Position numbers and translations under genes: made by a program. Positions 1 to 7,642 of a DNA stretch of 16,890 bases are shown one piece after another (positions within the stretch are counted from its first letter, which is position 1; each line of letters begins with the position of its first letter). The DNA is from an uncultured Anaerovibrio sp. (GTDB lineage Bacteria; Bacillota; Negativicutes; Selenomonadales; Selenomonadaceae). The DNA lies in contig CAKPVW010000044.1 in NCBI GenBank assembly GCA_934196075.1, positions 1 through 16,890 of the forward strand, read 5' to 3'. A model generated the notes under the pieces. It saw nothing but the letters and a program-made list of their open reading frames with translations, was not told the DNA's origin and did not search any database.

Positions 1-118
1 CATTAAGCACCGAGGCTCAGCAAGGGTTTTCTTAGGGTACTACCATCTGCTGTTCTATTCCAGCCAGTTCGCAAAATTTTCAAGTTGTGCCAAGGCGGGA
101 AATCGCTGTGAATACACT
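1..118. other. Left-edge sequence without a recognisable gene
   Basis: No recognisable gene is seen here. One plus-strand frame is open from the window edge to a TGA at about 122-124, and a minus-strand frame is open for about 33 codons between stops. Neither translation resembles a family I know. Either could be the tail of a gene cut by the window edge, or chance. The stretch ends where the long palindrome starts at 120. Confidence 0.3.
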
Positions 119-119
119 A

Positions 120-298
120 ACTGAGAGGCATGGCATGTACCCTTCCACGGCATATTAATGCGCCTCGCTTCTTAACGAATTAAAGGCGTTAGAAACTGAA
201 CGTAGTGACAGCTTCTAACGAGCTTTAATGAGTTTAGCAGCGTGAGGCACATTTATATAGCGCAAGCGTGCCGGGAAGGGTACATGCCATGCCTCAGT
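120..298. repeat. Long imperfect palindrome (~180 bp), MITE-like or large hairpin
   Basis: A 20-bp outer arm, GGCATGGCATGTACCCTTCC at 127-146, is matched exactly by its reverse complement at 274-293. Outside it ACTGA (120-124) faces TCAGT (294-298). Inside, CGGCA (148-152) faces TGCCG (269-273). Further in, GCCTCGC faces GCGTGAGGC, ATTAAAG faces CTTTAAT, and CGTTAGAA faces TTCTAACG, closing on a loop of about 18 nt. The whole unit could fold into one hairpin. Sharp ends at ACTGA/TCAGT and the lack of coding capacity fit a miniature inverted-repeat element. No clear target duplication is seen and there is no second copy in the window. It could also act as a terminator or processing site ahead of the tetrapyrrole operon. 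Confidence 0.75.
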
Positions 299-370
299 AA
301 ATAGTATTATGAATAATCCGTCAGACCTACAAATCAGAATTTATAAACTAGGATATTTTATGGAGACAGC

Positions 371-399
371 TTTTTTTTTATACAGATTTGTACTATAAT
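371..399 (+). promoter_or_regulatory. Possible promoter of the tetrapyrrole operon
   Basis: A perfect TATAAT at 394-399 lies 78 bp before the first gene. The -35 region at correct spacing is only a T-run (about 371-376), so the match rests on the -10 hexamer and its position. No riboswitch or operator is recognised between it and the start codon. Confidence 0.4.
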
Positions 400-477
400 T
401 AAAAGCTGAATGAAATTCATTTTAGGCTAATTAGGGTGGAAAATTTACTTCTCAAGGTAGCTAGGGCGGAGGTTGAT

Positions 478-1164
478 ATGTATCCCATAAATATATGTAT
501 GAATGGCTGTCAAGCTGCTATTTTTGGCGGAGGTGCTGTAGCTCTGCGCAAGCTAAGAAGATTGCTGGAAGAAGAGGCCAGCGTAATATTAGTAGCCCCA
601 AAGATAGTGCCAGAACTAAATTTATTGCTACAAGAGTTGTCAGAGAAAAAACTACAGTGGCAGCAATGTACGCACCGAGAATTCAATTGGCAGCAGGGAC
701 ACTTTCGCTTAGTGTTTGCAGCTACTGACAGTAGAGAGGCAAATCATGAAATTAGTATCATGGCCCATGCTCATGGAGCTTTAGTGAATAATGTTACCGA
801 GCCAGAGGAATGTGATTTCCACGTACCAGCCAGGATTCGCCGTGGACATCTGGAATTGACAGCTTCCACTGGCGGAGATAGCCCTGCCTTTGCTAAATTA
901 CTAAGACAGGATTTGGAAAGGCGATATCACGATGGATTCGGAGTGTTTTTAGACTGGTTGGCCCAGAGACGGAGTGAATTATGGCAACGGGAGTCAGATA
1001 CTGTGAAACGGCAGAAAATATGGCGTCAGATTATGACACCAGAAATTTTTAATAATATTCTAAATCATAGATTGGAACAGGCAGAAAATGAAATCAGAAG
1101 AAAGATTGATTGTGCTGGGGCTGAATCATCGGACAGCTCCTGTGGAGATTCGCGAAAAATTTAG
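478..1164 (+). CDS. Precorrin-2 dehydrogenase / sirohydrochlorin ferrochelatase-like protein
   Basis: This resembles the CysG N-terminal / Met8p / SirC family, which oxidises precorrin-2 to sirohydrochlorin with NAD and in some members inserts iron. The start at ATG 478 is set by GGAGG (468-472) five bases upstream; an in-frame GTG at 436 lacks such a site. The 228-residue product has a Rossmann motif FGGGAVALRK (about 16-25), an AATDSREAN segment (81-89), the CDFHVPA segment (112-118) and STGGDSPAFA (130-139), as in CysG. The aspartate that is catalytic in CysG (Asp104) and Met8p (Asp141), expected in NVVD-type sequence, aligns with Thr107 in NNVTEPEE. Its final 77 nt overlap hemA in another frame, so the last ~25 residues are probably not conserved. 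As first gene of the operon with cobA-hemD downstream it fits siroheme synthesis. Family assignment is firm; activity is less certain. Confidence 0.85.
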   Translation: MYPINICMNGCQAAIFGGGAVALRKLRRLLEEEASVILVAPKIVPELNLLLQELSEKKLQWQQCTHREFNWQQGHFRLVFAATDSREANHEISIMAHAHGALVNNVTEPEECDFHVPARIRRGHLELTASTGGDSPAFAKLLRQDLERRYHDGFGVFLDWLAQRRSELWQRESDTVKRQKIWRQIMTPEIFNNILNHRLEQAENEIRRKIDCAGAESSDSSCGDSRKI

Positions 1165-2425
1165 TATAGATAAAGATAAACTACAGATTATATTGGCCAA
1201 TACAGATCAGATTGCGGGATTAAAGGAGGCTGTAGTGCTTTCTACCTGTAATCGCAGTGAGGTATATGCTGTAGTGGAGCTAGAGGAAGATATTGCTCCT
1301 GTGGTAGTCTTGTGGCAGGAATTGACGGGTGTGCTTATAGATAAGCAATTTCGCCAGCAATATACCTATGAATTCTGGGGTAAGCAATGCATTGAGCATT
1401 TGCTAAAGGTAGCTTCTAGTTTGGATTCATTGGTAATCGGGGAAGGACAGATATTAAGTCAGGTTAAGCATGCCTATGCAGCGGCACTGGAGAATGGGGC
1501 TACTGATACTATGCTAAATCTGCTGTTTCATAGGGCTATTGCTACTGGCAAAAGAGTGCGGACTGAAACCAGAATTGCCTATAGCGCTGTGTCTGTCAGT
1601 TATGCGGCAGTGGAGTTGGCTAAAAATATTTTAGGTGGCTTGGACGGCTGCCGGGTACTTTTATTTGGTGCTGGTAAAATGGCAGAGCTGACTGCCACGC
1701 ATCTTTTAAGTCAGGGTGCTCCAAAACTCTATGTGGCAAATCATCACATTGAGCGAGCTTTGGCTTTGGCAGAAAGATTTCAGGGGCAGGCTGTGCCTTG
1801 GACAGAGGTTTATGAAATGATGGGGGATATGGATATTATTATCACCTCTACTGGTGCCCCTCATTATGTAATACGCCCCCGGGAAATGTCCAAGGCTATG
1901 GCTCTTCGAGAACAGAAAAAAGCTATAAGCACTCATGGGCAGGAAAGACCTTTGATTTTAATAGATATAGCAGTGCCTCGGGATGTAGATCCTGAGGTGG
2001 GCAGCATATCTGGTATAGATTTATTCAACATAGATGATTTGGAATCTGTGGTTGATGAAAATCTTCAGCAGCGGCAGCAGGAAGCAGTGGCTGCTGAAGG
2101 GATTGTGCAGGATGAGGTAGAGAACCTGCTGGATAGGTATCAATATCTAGGGATGCAGCCAGTAATGAGCAGATTAAGTGCCAAGGCGGAGCAGATTCGT
2201 AGGACAGAGTTGAAGAGGGCTATGCGCAAGCTCCATGATCTGCCAGAAGAGGATGTGCGGATTGTAGAGAATATGACCAGGATGTTGGTACGAAAGCTTC
2301 TCAGGGAGCCTATGAGCAGTCTCCATGATGCTATTGGAACTAATCAGGAACAGGCGCTAAAGGGTGCTATGACTAATCTGTTTCAGCTGGAGGATATGGG
2401 AAATGAGGTGGATGCTGATGCGTAA
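1088..2425 (+). CDS. hemA: Glutamyl-tRNA reductase
   Basis: HemA reduces glutamyl-tRNA(Glu) with NADPH to glutamate-1-semialdehyde, the first committed step of the C5 route. The 445-residue length is typical. The N-terminal GLNHRTAPVEIREK (11-24) and LSTCNRSEVY (51-60) contain the catalytic Cys54. SLDSLVIGEGQI follows near 112-123, then the nucleotide-binding LLFGAGKMAE near 191-200, DIAVPRDVDP, and a helical C-terminal dimerisation region. A charged insert (EQKKAISTHGQE) lies between the dinucleotide-binding core and DIAVPRD. The start at 1088 fits the family N-terminus, though only a weak AGG-type ribosome site precedes it; the gene begins 77 nt inside the previous one, so translational coupling is likely. 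It overlaps hemC by 8 nt. Confidence 0.96.
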   Translation: MKSEERLIVLGLNHRTAPVEIREKFSIDKDKLQIILANTDQIAGLKEAVVLSTCNRSEVYAVVELEEDIAPVVVLWQELTGVLIDKQFRQQYTYEFWGKQCIEHLLKVASSLDSLVIGEGQILSQVKHAYAAALENGATDTMLNLLFHRAIATGKRVRTETRIAYSAVSVSYAAVELAKNILGGLDGCRVLLFGAGKMAELTATHLLSQGAPKLYVANHHIERALALAERFQGQAVPWTEVYEMMGDMDIIITSTGAPHYVIRPREMSKAMALREQKKAISTHGQERPLILIDIAVPRDVDPEVGSISGIDLFNIDDLESVVDENLQQRQQEAVAAEGIVQDEVENLLDRYQYLGMQPVMSRLSAKAEQIRRTELKRAMRKLHDLPEEDVRIVENMTRMLVRKLLREPMSSLHDAIGTNQEQALKGAMTNLFQLEDMGNEVDADA

Positions 2426-3362
2426 GGAAAAATTAATAGTTGGCACTAGAAGCAGTCAGCTGGCTTTGTGGCAGGCGGATTTTGTGATTGGCGAGCTGCA
2501 GAAACAATACCCTGAGTTAGTGATTGAGAAAAGATTAATGACCACCAAAGGGGATAAGATTTTGAACGCACCTTTGGCTAAAATAGGAGGCAAGGGGCTT
2601 TTTACTAAAGAATTGGAAACAGCTATGCTGGAGGGTGAGATTGATATTGCGGTGCATAGCCTAAAGGATATGCCTGTGGTTGTGCCGGAGGGACTGGTTA
2701 TTACAGCTATTACCCAGCGGGCTGATCCAGGAGATGCCTTTGTGAGTCCCAAATATGAAAGCTTTCAGCAGCTGCCTCAGGGCGCCAAGGTAGGCACCTC
2801 TAGCCTGCGGCGGAGGGCACAGCTTCTACATGCTAGGCCAGATTTGCAGATTGAGGATTTGCGAGGCAATGTAAATACCCGTCTCAGGAAAATGGAAGAG
2901 GAAAATTTTGATGGCATTATTCTTGCCTGCGCTGGACTGAAAAGGCTGGGCTTCGGGGCTAGGATTCGTCAGGTTTTACCACAGTCCATGTGTTTGCCTG
3001 CTGTGGGACAGGGCGCCTTGGCTATTGAGTGTCGTCAGGATGATAAGGCTACAAGGGAATTACTGAATTTTCTGAATGATAGAGGTACAAGATTATGTAC
3101 TGAAGCAGAACGGGGCTTTTTGGCTACGGTTGAAGGAGGCTGTCAGGTGCCTGTGGGAGTGCATGCTGCTATGGATGAGAATGACTCTATTCAGGTGGAG
3201 GCGGTAATTGCTTCTTTGGATGGCAGGACACTTTTGAGAGAAGCTATGACTGGTTCAGTGGCTGATAGCGATGGGGCAGAGGCACTGGGAGTGGCTCTGG
3301 CCAAGAAATTGTTGAATATGGGCGGGAGAGAGATTCTTCACGCCATTGGTATCGATGTGTAG
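2418..3362 (+). CDS. hemC: Hydroxymethylbilane synthase (porphobilinogen deaminase)
   Basis: HemC condenses four porphobilinogens into hydroxymethylbilane in the cytosol. From ATG 2418 the protein has 314 residues, the usual size, starting MRKEKLIVGTRSSQLALWQ. GAGGTGG at 2405-2411 sits six bases upstream; ATG 2403 is an alternative with GGAGG nine bases ahead. Visible motifs are VHSLKDMP with the catalytic Asp84, GTSSLRRRAQL (127-137), LRGNVNTRL (148-156), and EGGCQVPVG, whose Cys242 carries the dipyrromethane cofactor. It overlaps the end of hemA, and its stop lies just before the start region of cobA-hemD, so the genes are one transcription unit. Confidence 0.96.
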   Translation: MRKEKLIVGTRSSQLALWQADFVIGELQKQYPELVIEKRLMTTKGDKILNAPLAKIGGKGLFTKELETAMLEGEIDIAVHSLKDMPVVVPEGLVITAITQRADPGDAFVSPKYESFQQLPQGAKVGTSSLRRRAQLLHARPDLQIEDLRGNVNTRLRKMEEENFDGIILACAGLKRLGFGARIRQVLPQSMCLPAVGQGALAIECRQDDKATRELLNFLNDRGTRLCTEAERGFLATVEGGCQVPVGVHAAMDENDSIQVEAVIASLDGRTLLREAMTGSVADSDGAEALGVALAKKLLNMGGREILHAIGIDV

Positions 3363-3378
3363 GAGGTTTGGGTTGGTT

Positions 3379-4899
3379 ATGAAAGGCAAGGTTTATCTGA
3401 TAGGTGCAGGACCGGGAGATTCCAGTTTGATTACACTGCAAGGGATATCATGTTTGGGAAGGGCGGATGTTGTAGTATATGATCGTCTGGCTGATGATAA
3501 AATATTGAGATTTGCCCGTCAAGATGCAGAATTTATCTATGTGGGCAAGGCATCCAGCCAGCATACAATGACTCAGGATAAAATCTGCCAGCTGCTGGTG
3601 GATCTGGCACTGGAGGGCAAAACAGTGGCACGACTCAAGGGAGGAGATCCCTTTGTTTTTGGTCGTGGCGGTGAGGAGGCTTTGCTGCTGCAGGAGAATG
3701 GTGTGCCCTTTGAGATTGTGCCAGGTATAACCTCGGCCATTTCTGTACCGGCCTATGCCGGAATTCCCGTTACCCATAGAGGGGTGGCAGCTTCCTTTGC
3801 AGTGGTAACAGGCCATGAAGATCCGACCAAGGAGGATTCTGATATTAACTGGCCTCAGCTGGCTACGGCTACAGATACCCTTGTGTTTCTGATGGGAGTG
3901 GCTAACCTGCCTAAGATTACAGCAAAATTGATGGAATATGGCCGCAGCGGTGATACACCAGCAGCTATTATTCGTTGGGGCACCAAGACCAAGCAGCAGG
4001 TATGGACCACCACGGTAGCTGATGCTGCTGATATGGTGAAAAGAGAAAATATCAAGCCACCATGTATCTTTATTGTGGGCAATGTAGTGAATTTGCGCAA
4101 AGAGTTGTCATGGTTTGATAATACGGCTATCAAGCCTCTTTTTGGCAAGCGCATAGTGGTGACCCGCTCCAGAACCCAGGCATCCATGCTAACCCAGCGA
4201 TTGGATGCAATGGGGGCTGATTGCATGGAGGTGCCGGTAATCAAGATCGTGCCACCAAAGGATGGTTATGAGGCATTGGACAAAGCGATTGCTAGATTGT
4301 CTGAGTTTGACTTCTTGATTTTTACCTCTGTTAACGGTGTGGAACATTTTTTCCGCCGTATAGAAAAAGCCAAGCTGGACAGCCGCCATCTAGCAGGTCT
4401 GACTATATGCACCATTGGCAATGCTACGGCATGGAAGCTGGCCGAATTCGGTATCAGGGCTGATATTGTGCCAACTGAGTTCCGGGCCGAGGGAATTTTG
4501 GCAGCACTAGAGGGCAAGGTGAAGGCTGGGGACAAGGTACTGTTAGCTAGAGCGGCAGAGGCTCGCAATATACTGCCTGAGGAGCTGATGAAGCAGGGTG
4601 TGGATGTTACTGTGGTTCATGCCTATGAAACTGTGCCTGATACTACAGATGGCAGTGAGCTGGTGCAGGAGCTGGAGGCACACAATATAGATGTGGTAAC
4701 CTTTGCTAGCTCGTCTACTGTGCATAATATGATGAAGCTGTTGGGAGATAATGCAGTTAAGCTGCTAGAGTCAGCTAAGATTGCCGCTATTGGGGCTATT
4801 ACTGCTGGTACCTGCCGTGAATATGGGCTAAAGGTTGATATCCAGCCAGAGAGATATTCAATTGTAGACATGGCAAAGGCTATAAAGGAGGCTTTTTAA
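3379..4899 (+). CDS. cobA-hemD: Fused uroporphyrinogen-III C-methyltransferase / uroporphyrinogen-III synthase
   Basis: This is a two-domain fusion of about 506 residues. The first ~245 residues are an SAM-dependent methyltransferase (SUMT/CobA): [17 protein letters not shown] near the N-terminus, [23 protein letters not shown] and the [14 protein letters not shown] region. From about residue 250 the HemD domain begins ([14 protein letters not shown]) and runs to the end. HemD closes hydroxymethylbilane to uroporphyrinogen III, and CobA methylates it twice to precorrin-2, so one polypeptide holds the branch point toward siroheme and cobalamin. Such fusions are known in Firmicutes. ATG 3379 fits the family, but AGGAGG (3361-3366) is 12 nt away; an in-frame TTG at 3373 would be better spaced. 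Upstream ATGs at 3346 and 3355 lie inside hemC. Confidence 0.94.
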   Translation: MKGKVYLIGAGPGDSSLITLQGISCLGRADVVVYDRLADDKILRFARQDAEFIYVGKASSQHTMTQDKICQLLVDLALEGKTVARLKGGDPFVFGRGGEEALLLQENGVPFEIVPGITSAISVPAYAGIPVTHRGVAASFAVVTGHEDPTKEDSDINWPQLATATDTLVFLMGVANLPKITAKLMEYGRSGDTPAAIIRWGTKTKQQVWTTTVADAADMVKRENIKPPCIFIVGNVVNLRKELSWFDNTAIKPLFGKRIVVTRSRTQASMLTQRLDAMGADCMEVPVIKIVPPKDGYEALDKAIARLSEFDFLIFTSVNGVEHFFRRIEKAKLDSRHLAGLTICTIGNATAWKLAEFGIRADIVPTEFRAEGILAALEGKVKAGDKVLLARAAEARNILPEELMKQGVDVTVVHAYETVPDTTDGSELVQELEAHNIDVVTFASSSTVHNMMKLLGDNAVKLLESAKIAAIGAITAGTCREYGLKVDIQPERYSIVDMAKAIKEAF

Positions 4900-4901
4900 T
4901 C

Positions 4902-5885
4902 ATGGAAAATTCATTTGAGCAGAAGCTGCGTCCTCGTCGTATGAGAATCAATGAAAATATTCGGGCTATGGTGCGGGAAACCAATATTTCTGTTAAGGAT
5001 TTTGTTTATCCTATCTTTGTGGTGCCTGGGGAGAATATTAAGGAAGAAATTCCTAGTATGCCTGGCTGTTACCATCTATCTGTGGACAAGGCTGTGGAGC
5101 TGGCTAGAGAGATTTCGGCTTTGGGAATTCCCAGCGTAGAGGTTTTTGGTCTGCCTGAGTATAAGGATGCTATTGGCTCTAGTGCTTGGGATATGACCTC
5201 TCCTGTACAGCGGGCTATGCAGGCTATCAAGGCAAAGGTGCCTGAGCTGGTGATTGTGGGTGATGTATGTCTGTGTCAATACACTAACCATGGTCATTGC
5301 GGTGAGCTGTGTGGTCATTATGTAGACAATGATGCTACCTTGAAGCATTTGCAGAAGGTAGCTGTCAGCCAGGCAGAGGCTGGGGCAGATATTATTGCTC
5401 CTTCGGATATGATGGATGGACGAGTGGCTGCTATTCGTCAGGCTTTGGATGACAAGGGCTTTATCAATACTTCTATTATGTCCTATGCGGTAAAATACGC
5501 ATCTGGCTACTATGGGCCTTTCCGGGATGCAGCAGATTCTGCGCCACAGTTTGGGGATCGTAGGGCTTATCAGATGGATCCTGCCAATAGCCGGGAGGCT
5601 ATGAAAGAGGTTGAGCTGGATCTGGCTGAGGGTGCAGATATTATCATGGTAAAGCCAGCACTGGCTTATCTGGATGTGGTGCGTCAGGTACGAGATACTA
5701 TTAATCGTCCAGTAGCTGTGTACAATGTCAGCGGTGAATATGCTATGGTAAAGGCTGCTGCTGCTAATGGCTGGATTGATGAAAAGCGGATTGTGCTGGA
5801 GACTTTGACCAGCATGAAGCGGGCTGGTGCAGATATTATTATCACCTATCATGCTATTGATGCTGCCAAGTGGTTAAAGGGCTAA
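4902..5885 (+). CDS. hemB: Porphobilinogen synthase (delta-aminolevulinic acid dehydratase)
   Basis: HemB joins two 5-aminolevulinates into porphobilinogen. The 327-residue length is standard. The active-site lysines are Lys198 (SYAVKYASGYYGPFRDA) and Lys251 (IIMVKPALAYLD). The sequence GDVCLCQYTNHGHCG carries Cys123, Cys125 and Cys133, the zinc-binding triad of the zinc-dependent class, rather than the aspartate-rich magnesium form. APSDMMDGRV (166-175) is also typical. AAGGAGG at 4885-4891 lies inside the end of cobA-hemD, ten bases before ATG 4902, with only two bases between the genes. Confidence 0.97.
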   Translation: MENSFEQKLRPRRMRINENIRAMVRETNISVKDFVYPIFVVPGENIKEEIPSMPGCYHLSVDKAVELAREISALGIPSVEVFGLPEYKDAIGSSAWDMTSPVQRAMQAIKAKVPELVIVGDVCLCQYTNHGHCGELCGHYVDNDATLKHLQKVAVSQAEAGADIIAPSDMMDGRVAAIRQALDDKGFINTSIMSYAVKYASGYYGPFRDAADSAPQFGDRRAYQMDPANSREAMKEVELDLAEGADIIMVKPALAYLDVVRQVRDTINRPVAVYNVSGEYAMVKAAAANGWIDEKRIVLETLTSMKRAGADIIITYHAIDAAKWLKG

Positions 5886-5947
5886 TTAGCGGGTGTAGTC
5901 TCAGATACTGTAAGGAATCTGAGGCGAATCAGAGGAGGAAAATTTGT

Positions 5948-7273
5948 ATGCTGAATCTTGAAAAATCTGCAGCAGCTTTTGTTGAGGCAAAAAAACTTAT
6001 GCCAGGCGGCGTTAATAGTCCGGTACGCTCCTATAGAAGTGTGGACTGTAATCCACCCTTTATTGCTAGAGCAGAGGGCAGTCATATCTATGATATTGAC
6101 GGCAATGATTATATTGACTATGTAGGTTCCTGGGGGCCTATGGTGGTGGGCCATGCTCATCCACAGGTGGTAAAGGCCTTGCAGGAAGCAGCCACTAAAG
6201 GCACCAGCTATGGTGCCCCTACCTTGATTGAGTCTCAGCTGGCCAAGAAGGTTATGGAGGTATATCCATCTATTGAAGTTATCCGTATGGTAAACTCTGG
6301 TACAGAGGCTACCATGAGTGCTTTGAGATTGGCTAGAGGCTATACTCATCGGAATAAGATTGTAAAATTTATAGGTTGTTATCATGGCCATAGTGATAGC
6401 CTGCTAGTAAAGGCCGGCAGCGGTATGGCTACCTTTGGGGTGCCGGACAGCCCCGGGGTTACACCGGGTACAGCTCAAGATACCATAACTATTCCGTATA
6501 ATGATTTTGAAGCTGTCAAGGAGGTTTTTGCGGAGCAGGGACAGGAGATTGCAGCGATAATTGTGGAGCCGGTGGCTGGCAATATGGGTTTGGTACTGCC
6601 AAAGCCTGGTTATCTGGATTTGCTGCGGAAGGTTACGGAGGACAATGGTGCTCTGTTGATTTTTGACGAGGTTATGTGTGGCTTCCGTGCTTCTCTGGGC
6701 GGTGCTCAGGCGGCCTATGCTATAAAGCCTGATTTGACCTGCTTGGGCAAGATTATCGGCGGTGGTCTGCCTGTGGCTGCCTATGGTGGCAGACGGGATA
6801 TTATGGAGCAGGTTTCTCCTGCTGGTCCTGTATATCAGGCAGGTACTCTCTCTGGCAATCCTTTGGCTATGACTGCTGGCTTGGAGACCTTGAAGATTAT
6901 AACTGCTCCTCCAGAGCCAGGGGAGCCTGACTATAGCCGGGTACTGACCATCAAGACCAAGAAATTGGTGCTGGGCGTGGCTCAGAAGGCTAAAGAGGCT
7001 GGCGTTACCTTGCAGGTACAGCAGGCTGGCTCTATGTTTGGCTTCTTCTTCAGTCCTGTGGAGGTAGTTGACTATGAAACCTCTGCGGCAGCAGATCAGG
7101 AAGCCTTCAAGGTATGGTTTAAGGCTATGCTGGAACAGGGTATCTATATTGCGCCTAGTCAGTTTGAGACTTTGTTTATGTCCGGGGCTCATACTGATGA
7201 AGAAATTGACAGAACTATTGAGGCCGCAGGCAAGGCTCTGCAGCAGGTGGCTGAATATTTGCAGAAGCGCTAA
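5948..7273 (+). CDS. hemL: Glutamate-1-semialdehyde 2,1-aminomutase
   Basis: HemL is the PLP enzyme converting glutamate-1-semialdehyde to 5-aminolevulinate, the partner of HemA. From ATG 5948 the protein has 441 residues, close to the family norm. GAGGAGG at 5932-5938 is nine bases upstream; an earlier in-frame start near 5870 lies within hemB and would add a non-family N-terminus. Motifs: LMPGGVNSPVRSY near 17-29, NSGTEATMSALRLAR (116-130), CYHGHSDSLLVKAGSG, FDEVMCGFR (239-247) and CLGKIIGGGLPVAAYGG, where Lys268 is the PLP lysine. TLSGNPLAMTAGL follows. It is the last gene of the operon, 62 nt after hemB, and is followed by a strong terminator. Confidence 0.97.
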   Translation: MLNLEKSAAAFVEAKKLMPGGVNSPVRSYRSVDCNPPFIARAEGSHIYDIDGNDYIDYVGSWGPMVVGHAHPQVVKALQEAATKGTSYGAPTLIESQLAKKVMEVYPSIEVIRMVNSGTEATMSALRLARGYTHRNKIVKFIGCYHGHSDSLLVKAGSGMATFGVPDSPGVTPGTAQDTITIPYNDFEAVKEVFAEQGQEIAAIIVEPVAGNMGLVLPKPGYLDLLRKVTEDNGALLIFDEVMCGFRASLGGAQAAYAIKPDLTCLGKIIGGGLPVAAYGGRRDIMEQVSPAGPVYQAGTLSGNPLAMTAGLETLKIITAPPEPGEPDYSRVLTIKTKKLVLGVAQKAKEAGVTLQVQQAGSMFGFFFSPVEVVDYETSAAADQEAFKVWFKAMLEQGIYIAPSQFETLFMSGAHTDEEIDRTIEAAGKALQQVAEYLQKR

Positions 7274-7280
7274 ATAGAAA

Positions 7281-7319
7281 AGGGACTGATGCGAATTGGC
7301 ATTCAGTCCCTAATTTTTT
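7281..7319 (+). terminator. Intrinsic terminator of the tetrapyrrole operon
   Basis: AGGGACTGA (7281-7289) pairs with TCAGTCCCT (7303-7311), followed by AATTTTTT. It begins eight bases after the hemL stop codon. Confidence 0.92.
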
Positions 7320-7321
7320 GC

Positions 7322-7354
7322 AAAAAAATGACCGAAGATTGCATCCCTTCGGTC
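7322..7354 (-). terminator. Minus-oriented terminator-like hairpin
   Basis: GACCGAAG (7330-7337) pairs with CTTCGGTC (7347-7354). The run of seven A at 7322-7328 becomes a T-tract on the minus strand, so the signal reads right to left. No minus-strand gene lies nearby. It may block antisense transcription into hemL, or be a relic. Confidence 0.55.
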
Positions 7355-7393
7355 CAGCACATGAAAATAACAAAAAATATAAGTGCTTTTGAG

Positions 7394-7422
7394 TTGAACT
7401 TAACGTTCACCGATAGTATATA
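7394..7422 (+). promoter_or_regulatory. Possible upstream promoter with short dyad
   Basis: TTGAAC (7394-7399), 17 bp, TATATA (7417-7422). The perfect-arm dyad TGAACTTAACGTTCA (7395-7409) overlaps the -35. The region is very AT-rich, so chance is possible. Confidence 0.35.
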
Positions 7423-7525
7423 TAAATTTTGAAATATTGTCCAGTAAAATTTTTGATAAATTTAATTGAATATGATGGCTAGAGCTAGTGATAGATTAGA
7501 ATCGGATTACAAATATTTTTGGATT

Positions 7526-7554
7526 TTGCATTTGCTGTAGAATATCAGTATAAT
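7526..7554 (+). promoter_or_regulatory. Sigma-A-type promoter of the secreted-protein gene
   Basis: TTGCAT (7526-7531), 17-bp spacer, TATAAT (7549-7554), about 90 bp before ATG 7643. A small hairpin, GCAGAT (7574-7579) with ATCTGC (7588-7593), falls in the predicted leader. Confidence 0.75.
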
Positions 7555-7642
7555 ATTAATATGTATAAGAATAGCAGATGGTAAACAATCTGCTTGGGAA
7601 GATGTGTAGAGAGTTGCGAAAAGGATTAAGGAGGAGTGTTTT

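Noticed and set aside
300..477. Cobalamin or heme-responsive riboswitch before the tetrapyrrole operon
   Set aside because: No conserved B12-box or other aptamer sequence is visible and the region is too short and AT-rich.
5076..5852. Long minus-strand open frames opposite hemB (and similar ones opposite hemL, ilvB and the secreted protein gene)
   Set aside because: They lie wholly inside well-recognised plus-strand genes, lack family motifs and ribosome sites, and are frame shadows.
5870..5947. N-terminal extension of hemL from 5870
   Set aside because: It overlaps hemB, has no family match, and a strong ribosome site marks ATG 5948.
7395..7409. LexA-like SOS box TGAACTTAACGTTCA
   Set aside because: Firmicute LexA boxes have four bases between GAAC and GTTC; here there are five, and no SOS gene follows.
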